64,000 bases of DNA from JBAXTZ01 sp037129925 (GTDB taxonomy: Bacteria; Bacillota; Negativicutes; JBAXTZ01). Both the position numbers and the translations under genes were made by a program. Shown one piece after another: positions 42,253 through 49,192 of this stretch. The stretch covers positions 1 through 64,000 of the forward strand of contig JBAXTZ010000017.1 in NCBI GenBank assembly GCA_037129925.1, written 5' to 3'. Positions within the stretch are counted from its first letter, which is position 1, and each line of letters begins with the position of its first letter. Below the pieces are notes generated by a model that saw only the letters and a list, made by a program, of their open reading frames with translations, searched no databases and was not told the origin of the DNA.

Positions 42253-42578
42253 CGGCGGCTTGGGACTGGATTACCGGCGGCAAGCGGGATTATTGTGAGG
42301 CTTGCCGCCTGGTACAGAAACAGACCCGGGCCGCGCATAAATGTTTTGAATGTGCCGATAAATTTCCGGATTTACAGGGCGACAACCTGAGAATATTCAG
42401 GTTATGGCTGGCGGTAAATACGCAATGGCGCACGTCGTTTGATGGCTATGTGGGGCTGGACTATAACGCTGTGGCGCTGATCGCTGATTCGCATGGCGTG
42501 GAAATGGTGCCGTCGGCGTGGCAAAAAATAAAAGCCCTCGAAGTTCGAGAGCTTAACAGACAGCGAGAAAAACATTGA
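42249..42578 (+). CDS. Frameshift extension of the tail chaperone (GT part, DUF1799-like)
   Basis: This 109-codon frame has no start of its own and is reached by the -1 slip at A-AAA-AAC (42243-42249). It contains CEACRLVQKQTR, then LAVNTQWRTS and GYVGLDYNAVALIAD, resembling DUF1799 phage proteins, which are T-domain equivalents. The full G-GT product would be about 201 residues and would carry the tape measure during tail assembly. The stop at 42576-42578 abuts cassette 2. The expected next gene, the tape measure, is displaced 2.4 kb. Confidence 0.75.
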   Translation, partial: LTAAWDWITGGKRDYCEACRLVQKQTRAAHKCFECADKFPDLQGDNLRIFRLWLAVNTQWRTSFDGYVGLDYNAVALIADSHGVEMVPSAWQKIKALEVRELNRQREKH

Positions 42579-42579
42579 G

Positions 42580-42795
42580 TTATTTTGAAAACAAGTGCAT
42601 TAGCATTATGATAAAAATTATCAGCGAAACGAAACAAATAATGTTGAAGATGGTGTTCTTGATACCCGAGTAAATGCGTTCGCCCGGCGATTTGTTCAAC
42701 GGGTGGGCGCAATGGGGGCAGGCGCGGGCGGCTGATGATACTTCGTTGCCGCATGCCGGGCAATTGATTAGCAATGGATTTATTGACGTTTTCAT
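42580..42795 (-). CDS. Zinc-ribbon membrane microprotein (71 aa)
   Basis: An N-terminal zinc ribbon (CPACGNEV ... CPHCAHPL) is followed by a membrane helix (about 48-68). Such zinc_ribbon-TM proteins are usually accessory or sensor proteins. It is the last gene of the leftward operon XRE-DUF4160-DUF2442-ribbon in cassette 2 and overlaps DUF2442 by 4 bp. Its stop codon touches the end of the chaperone gene. Confidence 0.7.
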   Translation of the reverse strand: MKTSINPLLINCPACGNEVSSAARACPHCAHPLNKSPGERIYSGIKNTIFNIICFVSLIIFIIMLMHLFSK

Positions 42796-43091
42796 GCGCT
42801 TTTCGCTTCTTGGTAATCAACGCCGATTTCAAATAGTTTCTCCGGAGCTATGTCAATCTCGCCATCGTTCCATGCAACGTAACCGTGTTCGATATAAACG
42901 CCGTTGAAAACTTGCTTGTCCGACAGAGGCATGAAGGCTGGATATTTCAAAAAGGGTTTGAAGTCTACTATTTTGGTTTCTCCTGTAAAGAACACCAGCT
43001 TGAGAAAATAATCTTCCATCGCACGGACGGTGCGTACCTTGATCGGTTGGCGCGTGTCGTCGGCGTAAGCTATGTCGTTTTTGATATACAT
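42792..43091 (-). CDS. DUF2442 protein
   Basis: The 99-residue protein fits DUF2442: an early KVRTVRAMEDYFLKLVFFTGETKIVDFKPFL block, then GVYIEHGYVAWNDGEIDIAPEKLFE. DUF2442 genes very often lie next to DUF4160 genes, and the pair has been proposed to be toxin-antitoxin-like; the activity is unproven. ATG 43091 follows AGGAGG. It is transcribed leftwards with the XRE gene of cassette 2. Confidence 0.8.
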   Translation of the reverse strand: MYIKNDIAYADDTRQPIKVRTVRAMEDYFLKLVFFTGETKIVDFKPFLKYPAFMPLSDKQVFNGVYIEHGYVAWNDGEIDIAPEKLFEIGVDYQEAKSA

Positions 43092-43099
43092 GTGACCTC

Positions 43100-43366
43100 C
43101 TATTTCAAAGGTTCGATTTTGCCGAATGGTTTGTTGTTGACTGCGTTGTTCCAGGCTTGATAGACTTCTTCCTCGTGGATTATGGTCCACGCTTGTACCA
43201 ACTTGAGCTGTTTTGGCGGTAATTTGCCGGCGAGTAGTTCGCCATCCACGCCAACGGAAGCTTCGTGTTCGGCGTAATATACATGAAAGTGTGGTTTGTT
43301 GTGTTGTCCAGTGTCGGAATACAGCATTTTGATTACAATGTTGAAAAAACGGCTAAGTTCAGGCAT
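43100..43366 (-). CDS. DUF4160 protein
   Basis: The 88-residue protein matches DUF4160: MPELSRFFNIVIKMLY, then NKPHFHVYYAEHEASVGVDGELLAGKLP and a closing VQAWTIIHEEEVYQAW. The PHFHVYY motif is diagnostic. ATG 43366 follows GGAGGAG and lies one base after the XRE stop, so the two are probably co-translated. The longer frame from 43480 overlaps the XRE gene and is rejected. It pairs with the DUF2442 gene eight bases downstream. Confidence 0.82.
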   Translation of the reverse strand: MPELSRFFNIVIKMLYSDTGQHNKPHFHVYYAEHEASVGVDGELLAGKLPPKQLKLVQAWTIIHEEEVYQAWNNAVNNKPFGKIEPLK

Positions 43367-43367
43367 A

Positions 43368-43574
43368 TTATTTCTCCTCCGGCACGTATTCAAAAATTTG
43401 GTCAGGCTGTACATCAAAGTACGCACAGAGCTTGTCAAGCACTTCAAAAGATATGTATTCGTTCTTGGCGATTTTCGCAATAGTATTTGGCGACAAACCG
43501 AGGTCGCTTCTCAAATGAGACTTGTTCACGTTTTTATCTATCATCAATTTCAACAAAGGTTTGTAAGAAAACAT
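43368..43574 (-). CDS. XRE-family repressor of cassette 2 (68 aa)
   Basis: The protein is a minimal HTH repressor (KSHLRSDLGLSPNTIAKIAKNEYISFEVLDKLCAYFDVQPDQIFEYV), paralogous to the one at 33426-33632. Both share the YKPLLK start, the KNEY(V/I)S(L/F)EV core and the DIFEYV/QIFEYV end. ATG 43574 with GAGAGGT upstream is chosen over the much longer frame from 43718. It heads the leftward operon with DUF4160, DUF2442 and the ribbon protein. Confidence 0.82.
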   Translation of the reverse strand: MFSYKPLLKLMIDKNVNKSHLRSDLGLSPNTIAKIAKNEYISFEVLDKLCAYFDVQPDQIFEYVPEEK

Positions 43575-43603
43575 AGTTACCTCTCTTTCTATACATTGTA
43601 ATT

Positions 43604-43672
43604 CAATCGCTATACTATTGCAAATAAAATCTACAGAAAAGTATTGACAGGCGATAGCGATTGTTATAGTAT
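43604..43672 (+). promoter_or_regulatory. Rightward promoter and dyad operator of cassette 2
   Basis: TTGACA (43644-43649) N17 TAGTAT (43667-43672) drives the BRO gene. CAATCGCTAT (43604-43613) and its exact inverse ATAGCGATTG (43654-43663) flank and enter the promoter; a related TATAGCGAC lies at 43728-43736. This is the probable site of the cassette's XRE repressor. Confidence 0.6.
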
Positions 43673-43703
43673 ATGTATAGATGTTTATACATCGACAAAA
43701 AAA

Positions 43704-43811
43704 GAGAAGCCGCTTCACCGTCCAAAGTATAGCGACTTCTCCAAAACAAACCTCGAAAGGTTCACATACATTATATTATGAAGTGAATCCTTTCGCAAGG
43801 TAATCGAAAGG
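43704..43811 (+). promoter_or_regulatory. Structured leader of cassette 2 (hairpin plus 42-nt palindrome)
   Basis: A hairpin GAGAAG-c-CGC ... GCG-a-CTTCTC (43704-43741) is followed by the palindrome CGAAAGGTTCAC (43754-43765) / GTGAATCCTTTCG (43783-43795), with a 17-nt loop. The arms and loop length are the same as in cassette 1, while the upstream hairpin has changed sequence but kept pairing. The Shine-Dalgarno 43805-43811 again repeats CGAAAGG. Confidence 0.65.
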
Positions 43812-43817
43812 AGACAA

Positions 43818-44936
43818 ATGTTATTCCAAATCTGCACCGACGAGCCGCTGGAAAAACTCCGGCAGACAATCACACTTCCTCAGCTGCTACACGCTCACGC
43901 AGCAGTGAAAAGCCGGTTGGAAGCAGTTGACATCAAAATGGTAGTCAATGACGACAAAGACGAACTCCAGAACCTGTATCACAATTCGAACGGCGATATG
44001 AAATTTCACAACTACTTCCAACCCATCAACCCGGAACGAGCCGCGCCGGTAATGGTGGCAATTACGGACTGCAACCGCGAGCTTGCCAAAATCGGTATGC
44101 GCTTCAAAATTGAGCTATTACCGGCAAACTGGTCGCAAGCGGTTCAAACCAAAGCGTTAGAAAAAGTTGAGGAGAAGAAAGAAATGAAACAACAAATGCA
44201 GGTATTCAAGTACAATGATGTTCAGGTTCGTAGTGAGTTGGTAAACGGTGAACCGTGGTTTTGCGCAAAAGATGTTTGTGGTGTGCTTGACTTGAAAAAT
44301 AGCAGGGACGCTTTAGGCAGATTAAGGGATAAAGACAAGGGTGTAGTTTTAACCGACACCCTCGGCGGAAAGCAGAAAATGACTTATGTTTCAGAGCAGG
44401 GCGCATACGATTTAATACTCCGCAGCGACAAACCGGGAGCGTTGGAAATTCGTTACTGGCTCACCGATGAGGTTCTGCCAGCGCTCCGCAAGACCGGCGA
44501 ATACGTCCAGCCGACGCACCATGTTCAGCAGGAAAAAGCAAAACCGAAAAAAATCACCGTTGACAAGCGTCTGGAAATAATGGAACTGAAAGCCCGGACG
44601 CAGGCAGCGGTGGCGATACGGTTGCTGATCGCCGAACACCCCGACTTGGATAGCGTATCGAAAGCGGCGATAGTGGTCAACGCCGTGAACATGATCACCG
44701 GCGACCGCGCTATCGAAGCCCCGCAGACCGAACGTCACTACACAGCAACGGAGCTGGCAAAAGAGTTCTGCGTAACAGCGATGAAGATCGGGCAGGTTGC
44801 CAACGCCAAAGGGTTGAAAACCGACAGCAACGGTATGCTGGTACTGGACAAGTCACCATACAGCAGCAAGCAAGTAGAAAGTTTCCGGTACAACGAAAAC
44901 GGCAGGCTGGCGTTACAGTCAGCGCTGGCGAGATAA
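43818..44936 (+). CDS. BRO-type antirepressor with extra N-terminal domain
   Basis: The 372-residue protein has an unassigned N-terminal domain (1-118), then a BRO-N domain (about 124-235: VFKYNDVQVRSELVNGEPWFCAKDVC, then RYWLTDEVLPALRKTGEY), and a C-terminal helical domain ending near a KEFCVTAMKIGQVANAKGL HTH-like stretch. BRO proteins bind DNA and act as antirepressors or regulators. An internal GGAGAAG site before ATG 44184 would give a stand-alone BRO protein, so two products are possible. It is the plus-strand gene of cassette 2. Confidence 0.82.
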   Translation: MLFQICTDEPLEKLRQTITLPQLLHAHAAVKSRLEAVDIKMVVNDDKDELQNLYHNSNGDMKFHNYFQPINPERAAPVMVAITDCNRELAKIGMRFKIELLPANWSQAVQTKALEKVEEKKEMKQQMQVFKYNDVQVRSELVNGEPWFCAKDVCGVLDLKNSRDALGRLRDKDKGVVLTDTLGGKQKMTYVSEQGAYDLILRSDKPGALEIRYWLTDEVLPALRKTGEYVQPTHHVQQEKAKPKKITVDKRLEIMELKARTQAAVAIRLLIAEHPDLDSVSKAAIVVNAVNMITGDRAIEAPQTERHYTATELAKEFCVTAMKIGQVANAKGLKTDSNGMLVLDKSPYSSKQVESFRYNENGRLALQSALAR

Positions 44937-44945
44937 ATAACTCTA

Positions 44946-44969
44946 AGCGTCGCAAAAGCGGCGCTTTTT
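44946..44969 (+). terminator. Terminator-like right border of cassette 2
   Basis: AGCGTCGC/GCGGCGCT, loop AAAA and five Ts, in a 35-nt block (44935-44969) identical to the end of cassette 1. It lies 17 bp before the tape measure gene, within the late operon. Confidence 0.8.
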
Positions 44970-44985
44970 ATATGGAGGCACGGCC

Positions 44986-47604
44986 ATGGGTATAGCAAAA
45001 GATATAGCGATAACAATAGCGGTAAAGGATTTGGCTACATCCGCGCTGAAAAACATTGAGAAGCAGTTCAAGAGCCTTCCCGACGGTCTGCGCAACGGGT
45101 TGGCAGGGGTTGGTGGTGTTGTAACCGGTCTCACAACGGTTATCGGCGGAATCGCAACAGGATTGGCTACAGCTACCAAGGCCGCAGTAGAGTATGGTGT
45201 GGCCGTGCAGACGATTCGTCGCTCAACCGGCGCTTCAGCGGAAGAAGTGTCGAAGCTGTATGCCATTATGCGCTATGGCGGCGTAGAGACCGAACAAGCT
45301 GAAAACATGATGGGTAAGTTTGGTAAATCCATTTCAATGGCAAAAGACGAGATGATCAAGGCGCAATCAGAGGGCAAACAGTCTAACGATATTTTTTCCC
45401 GGCTGGGAATGACGTTGCAGGACATTAGCGGCAAGAATCTGACCGAAGTCTATGAGTTGGTGGCAAAAAAAATCAGCGGAATGACCGATGCCGCCGACAA
45501 AGACCGTGCGGCTATCGAACTGTTTGGCAAATCGGGCATGAAGATGATGGAAACTCTGGGATTGTCTGGTGAGCAGATCGACGCGATCACTAAAAAAGCC
45601 GAAGCCATGGGCATGGTGCTCAGCGATAAAGATGCCGAAGCTGCCGAGAAACTCGATAAAACAATGAACTCCTTGAGTGGTACGTTTAAAAAAATGTGGA
45701 TACAGATAGGCAACGAGCTTATGCCGCAGGCGCAAGAGTATTTGGGCGGTATTAAGTCACTTGCCGAATGGACGTTGAAACTAAACCACGCTACAGACGG
45801 ATTAGCAGCATCGTTGGTTTTAATTGGGATAACTGCCGTTCCGGCATACGTCGGTATTTCAAGAATCGCAGTACAAATGGGTCTTGCAACCACTGCCACA
45901 ATGGGTTGGGTAGGTGCGTTGGTGGTATTGGCTGGTGCATTGACTTATGCGGTCTATAAATATAGTGAAATAGAAGATGCCCGCACTCAGGATGCCGAAA
46001 TCGCGAACGAACCTAACCGGGCGCGATGGAGCAGTGGGAGTTTTAACGCGAGAACAGGATTTAGCGGTTCGACGGCGGTAATGGTTAACCCGCAATCTCC
46101 TGAAGCCCGCTCCGACATTGATCAACTAAACCTCGAACAAAACGCGCTAAAAGCGTGGAAAAAAAAGCAACCCAAAGATTCGGCGCTCGCGGCGTCTCTT
46201 GCAGCACAAAACGAAATAAGCGGCTTGATACCAAAATATGAGACACCGAAAGCGGCAGGCGGCGCTAAAACTGACGATACCGCAAGACAATATGAAGCGG
46301 CTGCCGATAAGCTGGCAGGTATTCAAGACAGCCTTACAGCTAAACTCAAAGAGACTACCGGCGGATTTGTTGGCGATATGGCGAAAATCGAAGAGGAATA
46401 CAGCAAAACAATCGACGAACTCAACGATTTATCAAAAAAAGGTGTCGACACCACGCAGGCAAAAACGCTGGCAAAAGGAGTATTGACGCAAGAAGAGGCA
46501 GATGTTGAGAAAAAGCGCGTCCAGTCCTTAACCGACTGCTGGCTAGACGCAAAAATAACCCGGGAGCAGACGTCCGGCGATATGATAGCGGTTGCTACTG
46601 ATGAATATAACAAGACTGTTGAGTTGCTTGGACGTGAAAAAGAAGAAGTCTTAGCCAAAACAAACGATATGGCCACTGCCGAAGAAGTTTACAACAGCAA
46701 ACTTGCTGCAGCGGTGAAAAAACGCGACGGCGACATAAAAACTGCTGCACAAGCAAAGAAAGATGCTGATCAAGCGGAAATTGACGCTACGCTTGCGAAT
46801 AATATCAATCTTGCAAGAATAGCAGGCCAAGGTCAAGAGGCTATAGATGCGTTGACGATGCAAGGTTTAATTAAAAGGCGTGAAGTTCTGAAAAGCGAAC
46901 TTGATGACACCACGATTACCGATGAACAAAAAGCAAGAATCAGGTCTGAATATGTTGGAACGCTTGATAGTATTGCAAATATATCTCCAAAAGATATGAC
47001 ACTTGCAAAACAATGGACTACGCAAATGGACATAATTAAAAAATCGCTACCGGATTATACCAACGATATCACAAACGCTTTCACACAAATGGGTCAGGCC
47101 GGAGCAACCTTCGCAGGGTCAATAATTACTGACTTTTCGAATATTGGCACGAATTTCAACAGCTTTGCGCAATCCTTAGGGCAAGCGTTTGTAAACATGC
47201 TATCCCAAATGGCGGCAGATTTCATTTCGTCTAAAATACAATCATTAATTGCCGGGCTGTTTACGGCAACGGGTAGCGGGACTTCACTGATTAACGCAGT
47301 AGCGGGGTGGTTTGGTCACGATTACGGCGGATTGGCAGCAGCCGGTGAAGCGATTACTGTCGGTGAACGCGGCCCGGAAGTATTCGTGCCATCAACCAGC
47401 GGTTCAATAGTACCGGCTAACCGGCAATCAGCATTGCCGCCGAATATAACTATCGAGATAACCAATAACGCTGCAAAAGATGTTGAAGTTTCATCGACAC
47501 AGCCAAAGGTCAATATGGATGATATTGTTATGGGAATAATTATTAACAGCCTGCGTTATAACAAAGGCGGTTCTAAAGATGCAATGCGGGCGGCATTGGC
47601 CTAA
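44986..47604 (+). CDS. Tail tape measure protein
   Basis: The 872-residue protein sets tail length. Features are a Gly/Thr/Ala-rich helical start with GVGGVVTGLTTVIGGIATGL, a minor-tail domain with VETEQAENMMGKFGKS and IELFGKSGMKMME (near 180), two hydrophobic helices (about 265-320), and a long coiled coil (420-640). A C-terminal GHDYGGLAAAGEAITVGERGPEVFVPS segment is typical of tape measures and their membrane-active ends. It follows cassette 2 rather than directly following the chaperone. Confidence 0.9.
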   Translation: MGIAKDIAITIAVKDLATSALKNIEKQFKSLPDGLRNGLAGVGGVVTGLTTVIGGIATGLATATKAAVEYGVAVQTIRRSTGASAEEVSKLYAIMRYGGVETEQAENMMGKFGKSISMAKDEMIKAQSEGKQSNDIFSRLGMTLQDISGKNLTEVYELVAKKISGMTDAADKDRAAIELFGKSGMKMMETLGLSGEQIDAITKKAEAMGMVLSDKDAEAAEKLDKTMNSLSGTFKKMWIQIGNELMPQAQEYLGGIKSLAEWTLKLNHATDGLAASLVLIGITAVPAYVGISRIAVQMGLATTATMGWVGALVVLAGALTYAVYKYSEIEDARTQDAEIANEPNRARWSSGSFNARTGFSGSTAVMVNPQSPEARSDIDQLNLEQNALKAWKKKQPKDSALAASLAAQNEISGLIPKYETPKAAGGAKTDDTARQYEAAADKLAGIQDSLTAKLKETTGGFVGDMAKIEEEYSKTIDELNDLSKKGVDTTQAKTLAKGVLTQEEADVEKKRVQSLTDCWLDAKITREQTSGDMIAVATDEYNKTVELLGREKEEVLAKTNDMATAEEVYNSKLAAAVKKRDGDIKTAAQAKKDADQAEIDATLANNINLARIAGQGQEAIDALTMQGLIKRREVLKSELDDTTITDEQKARIRSEYVGTLDSIANISPKDMTLAKQWTTQMDIIKKSLPDYTNDITNAFTQMGQAGATFAGSIITDFSNIGTNFNSFAQSLGQAFVNMLSQMAADFISSKIQSLIAGLFTATGSGTSLINAVAGWFGHDYGGLAAAGEAITVGERGPEVFVPSTSGSIVPANRQSALPPNITIEITNNAAKDVEVSSTQPKVNMDDIVMGIIINSLRYNKGGSKDAMRAALA

Positions 47605-47617
47605 AAAGTGGCATTAG

Positions 47618-47648
47618 AAAGCTCTCGATTAAGTTCGGGAGCTTTTTT
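47618..47648 (+). terminator. Intra-operon terminator-like hairpin
   Basis: AAAGCTCTCGA (47618-47628) pairs with TCGGGAGCTTT (47635-47645), followed by a T-run. It lies between the tape measure and gpM-like genes. Full termination here would block tail and lysis genes, so antitermination or partial read-through is implied. Confidence 0.65.
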
Positions 47649-47661
47649 GTTGGAGGCGAGA

Positions 47662-48117
47662 ATGAGGTTTACAGAGGGGCAAGATTGGACGCCACCAGAT
47701 CGCGCATTTACAGAACAAGAAGATTTGGTGCGCCCGCCAAACCGCAAATTAAGATATGTAAAACGCACATTAAAAGCCTTTCCGGTATTGGAAGCGCCAT
47801 CCGCGCCGCTGGATGTGACTTATGAAGACAACACCATCCGTTCAAATCTTGAAAACGGTATGGAAGTTACGCGGGCGAAGTTCACTAGGCGTCGGCGGTC
47901 ATGGGCTTCTGTCAAATGGACCTCGATGAGCGCGCCGGATTTTGCCAAACTGGATAACTTTTATCGCAATATTACCGGCGGTGGCGGCGATATGTTTACC
48001 TGGATATTGCCGACGACCGGGGAAAGTGCCACGGTTCGGTTCTCAGGAGCGCCAGTCGTGTCCTATGGCAGTATTTTGAGTACGGTGGCAGTGACGATTG
48101 CGCTGCGGGAGGTATAG
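47662..48117 (+). CDS. Minor tail protein (gpM-like position)
   Basis: ATG 47662 follows GGAGGCG; the frame's earlier start lies in the hairpin. The 151-residue protein ends with YRNITGGGGDMFTWILP and a strand-rich tail, similar to small tail proteins after the tape measure. Position before the gpL-like Fe-S protein supports a distal-tail role. Family match is weak. Confidence 0.6.
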   Translation: MRFTEGQDWTPPDRAFTEQEDLVRPPNRKLRYVKRTLKAFPVLEAPSAPLDVTYEDNTIRSNLENGMEVTRAKFTRRRRSWASVKWTSMSAPDFAKLDNFYRNITGGGGDMFTWILPTTGESATVRFSGAPVVSYGSILSTVAVTIALREV

Positions 48118-48807
48118 ATGAATATCTTATCGACTGCGGCAATATTGGAAAAAAACCGGCTGTCATCGTCCGGCGCGTGGCTTATATTGCTGGAAATGGA
48201 TTTTGAACGGTTTATACCGGGACTGGTCGTGCGCTGCGTGTTGAATAATCAAAACATTCAATACCAAAACAACGAATATATAGCGTTTCCATTCACGCTT
48301 GATGACATTAATGAGAGTTCTACCGGCGAGATTCCGGCGGTACCACTGAAAGTTTCTAACATTGACCGCGTCCTTCAATCATTAATCGAACCTTGTGGCG
48401 GTTGTTGTGGCGCGCCGGTGAACATTAAAATCGTTCATTCGTTGCATTTGGACGTTATTAATCCGGAAATAGAATTAGATTTCGTGGTGATCGAGACGGA
48501 TGCTGACGAAAATTGGGTTACTTTCACTTTGTCAGTTGACCGGCGGTTTTACGAACGCCGCCCCGAACGGCGCATAATGAAGAGTTTTTGCCCGTTCGTC
48601 TATGCCGAATCAGAATCAGGCTATAAAGAATGTCTGATTGACGAGCGATTAAAGACGGCTTATCCGGATTATAAAGATTGTCCGAAAACCTTATCTGCTT
48701 GTGGCGCGCGCATCGCCAAACATAACGCTATGGGCTACAAGCATATAAGTTATTGTTCTTTTGGCGGTGAACCGAACATTCCGGACGGAGGCAGCTATTA
48801 TGTTTAA
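48118..48807 (+). CDS. Minor tail protein L-like (possible Fe-S)
   Basis: The 229-residue protein has a beta-rich N-terminal domain (YIAFPFTLDDINESSTGEIPAVPLKVSN) and a Cys-rich C-terminal part with Cys at about 161, 174, 190 and 196 (SFCPF, KECLI, KDCPK, SACGAR). Lambda gpL and relatives bind a [4Fe-4S] cluster through such Cys. It starts right after the previous stop. Position between M and the NlpC/P60 protein agrees. Confidence 0.72.
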   Translation: MNILSTAAILEKNRLSSSGAWLILLEMDFERFIPGLVVRCVLNNQNIQYQNNEYIAFPFTLDDINESSTGEIPAVPLKVSNIDRVLQSLIEPCGGCCGAPVNIKIVHSLHLDVINPEIELDFVVIETDADENWVTFTLSVDRRFYERRPERRIMKSFCPFVYAESESGYKECLIDERLKTAYPDYKDCPKTLSACGARIAKHNAMGYKHISYCSFGGEPNIPDGGSYYV

Positions 48808-49189
48808 TGATTTACTAGGAACGAAATTCACTGATGGCGGTCGAAGCAAAGAAACAGGCTTCGATTGCTGGGGCTTGGTCATTGAAATATACCGGCGTCA
48901 CGGAATTGTACTGCCAGAATACACAATGGCCGCCTATGACGATGTTTCCATCGCCGGGGTGTTTACCAGCGAAATAGAGACCGGTGCGTTTGTGCGCGTG
49001 CCGGACGGGCTTCCTGCTCCAGCTATAGTATTAATGCGGTTGATGTGCGGCCAATGGGCTAATCATGTCGGAGTGCATGTCGGAAACGGAAGATTTATCC
49101 ACATTTGCAAAGGCGCCGGCGTTGCGATTGAGCGGCTGGATTCGTTGAAATGGAAAAGCCGGATAGAAGGTATATATACGTTGAGGTAA
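48800..49189 (+). CDS. NlpC/P60-family tail-tip hydrolase (gpK-like)
   Basis: The 129-residue protein has the catalytic Cys in FDCWGLVIEIY near residue 24 and His in ANHVGVHVGNGRFIH near 86-92, the NlpC/P60 signature. It corresponds to the peptidase half of lambda gpK and may locally cut peptidoglycan during DNA entry. ATG 48800 is preferred, with GGAGGC upstream. It overlaps the gpL-like gene by eight bases. No separate endolysin survives elsewhere in the phage, so this is the only intact predicted wall hydrolase. Confidence 0.82.
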   Translation: MFNDLLGTKFTDGGRSKETGFDCWGLVIEIYRRHGIVLPEYTMAAYDDVSIAGVFTSEIETGAFVRVPDGLPAPAIVLMRLMCGQWANHVGVHVGNGRFIHICKGAGVAIERLDSLKWKSRIEGIYTLR

Positions 49190-49192
49190 ATA

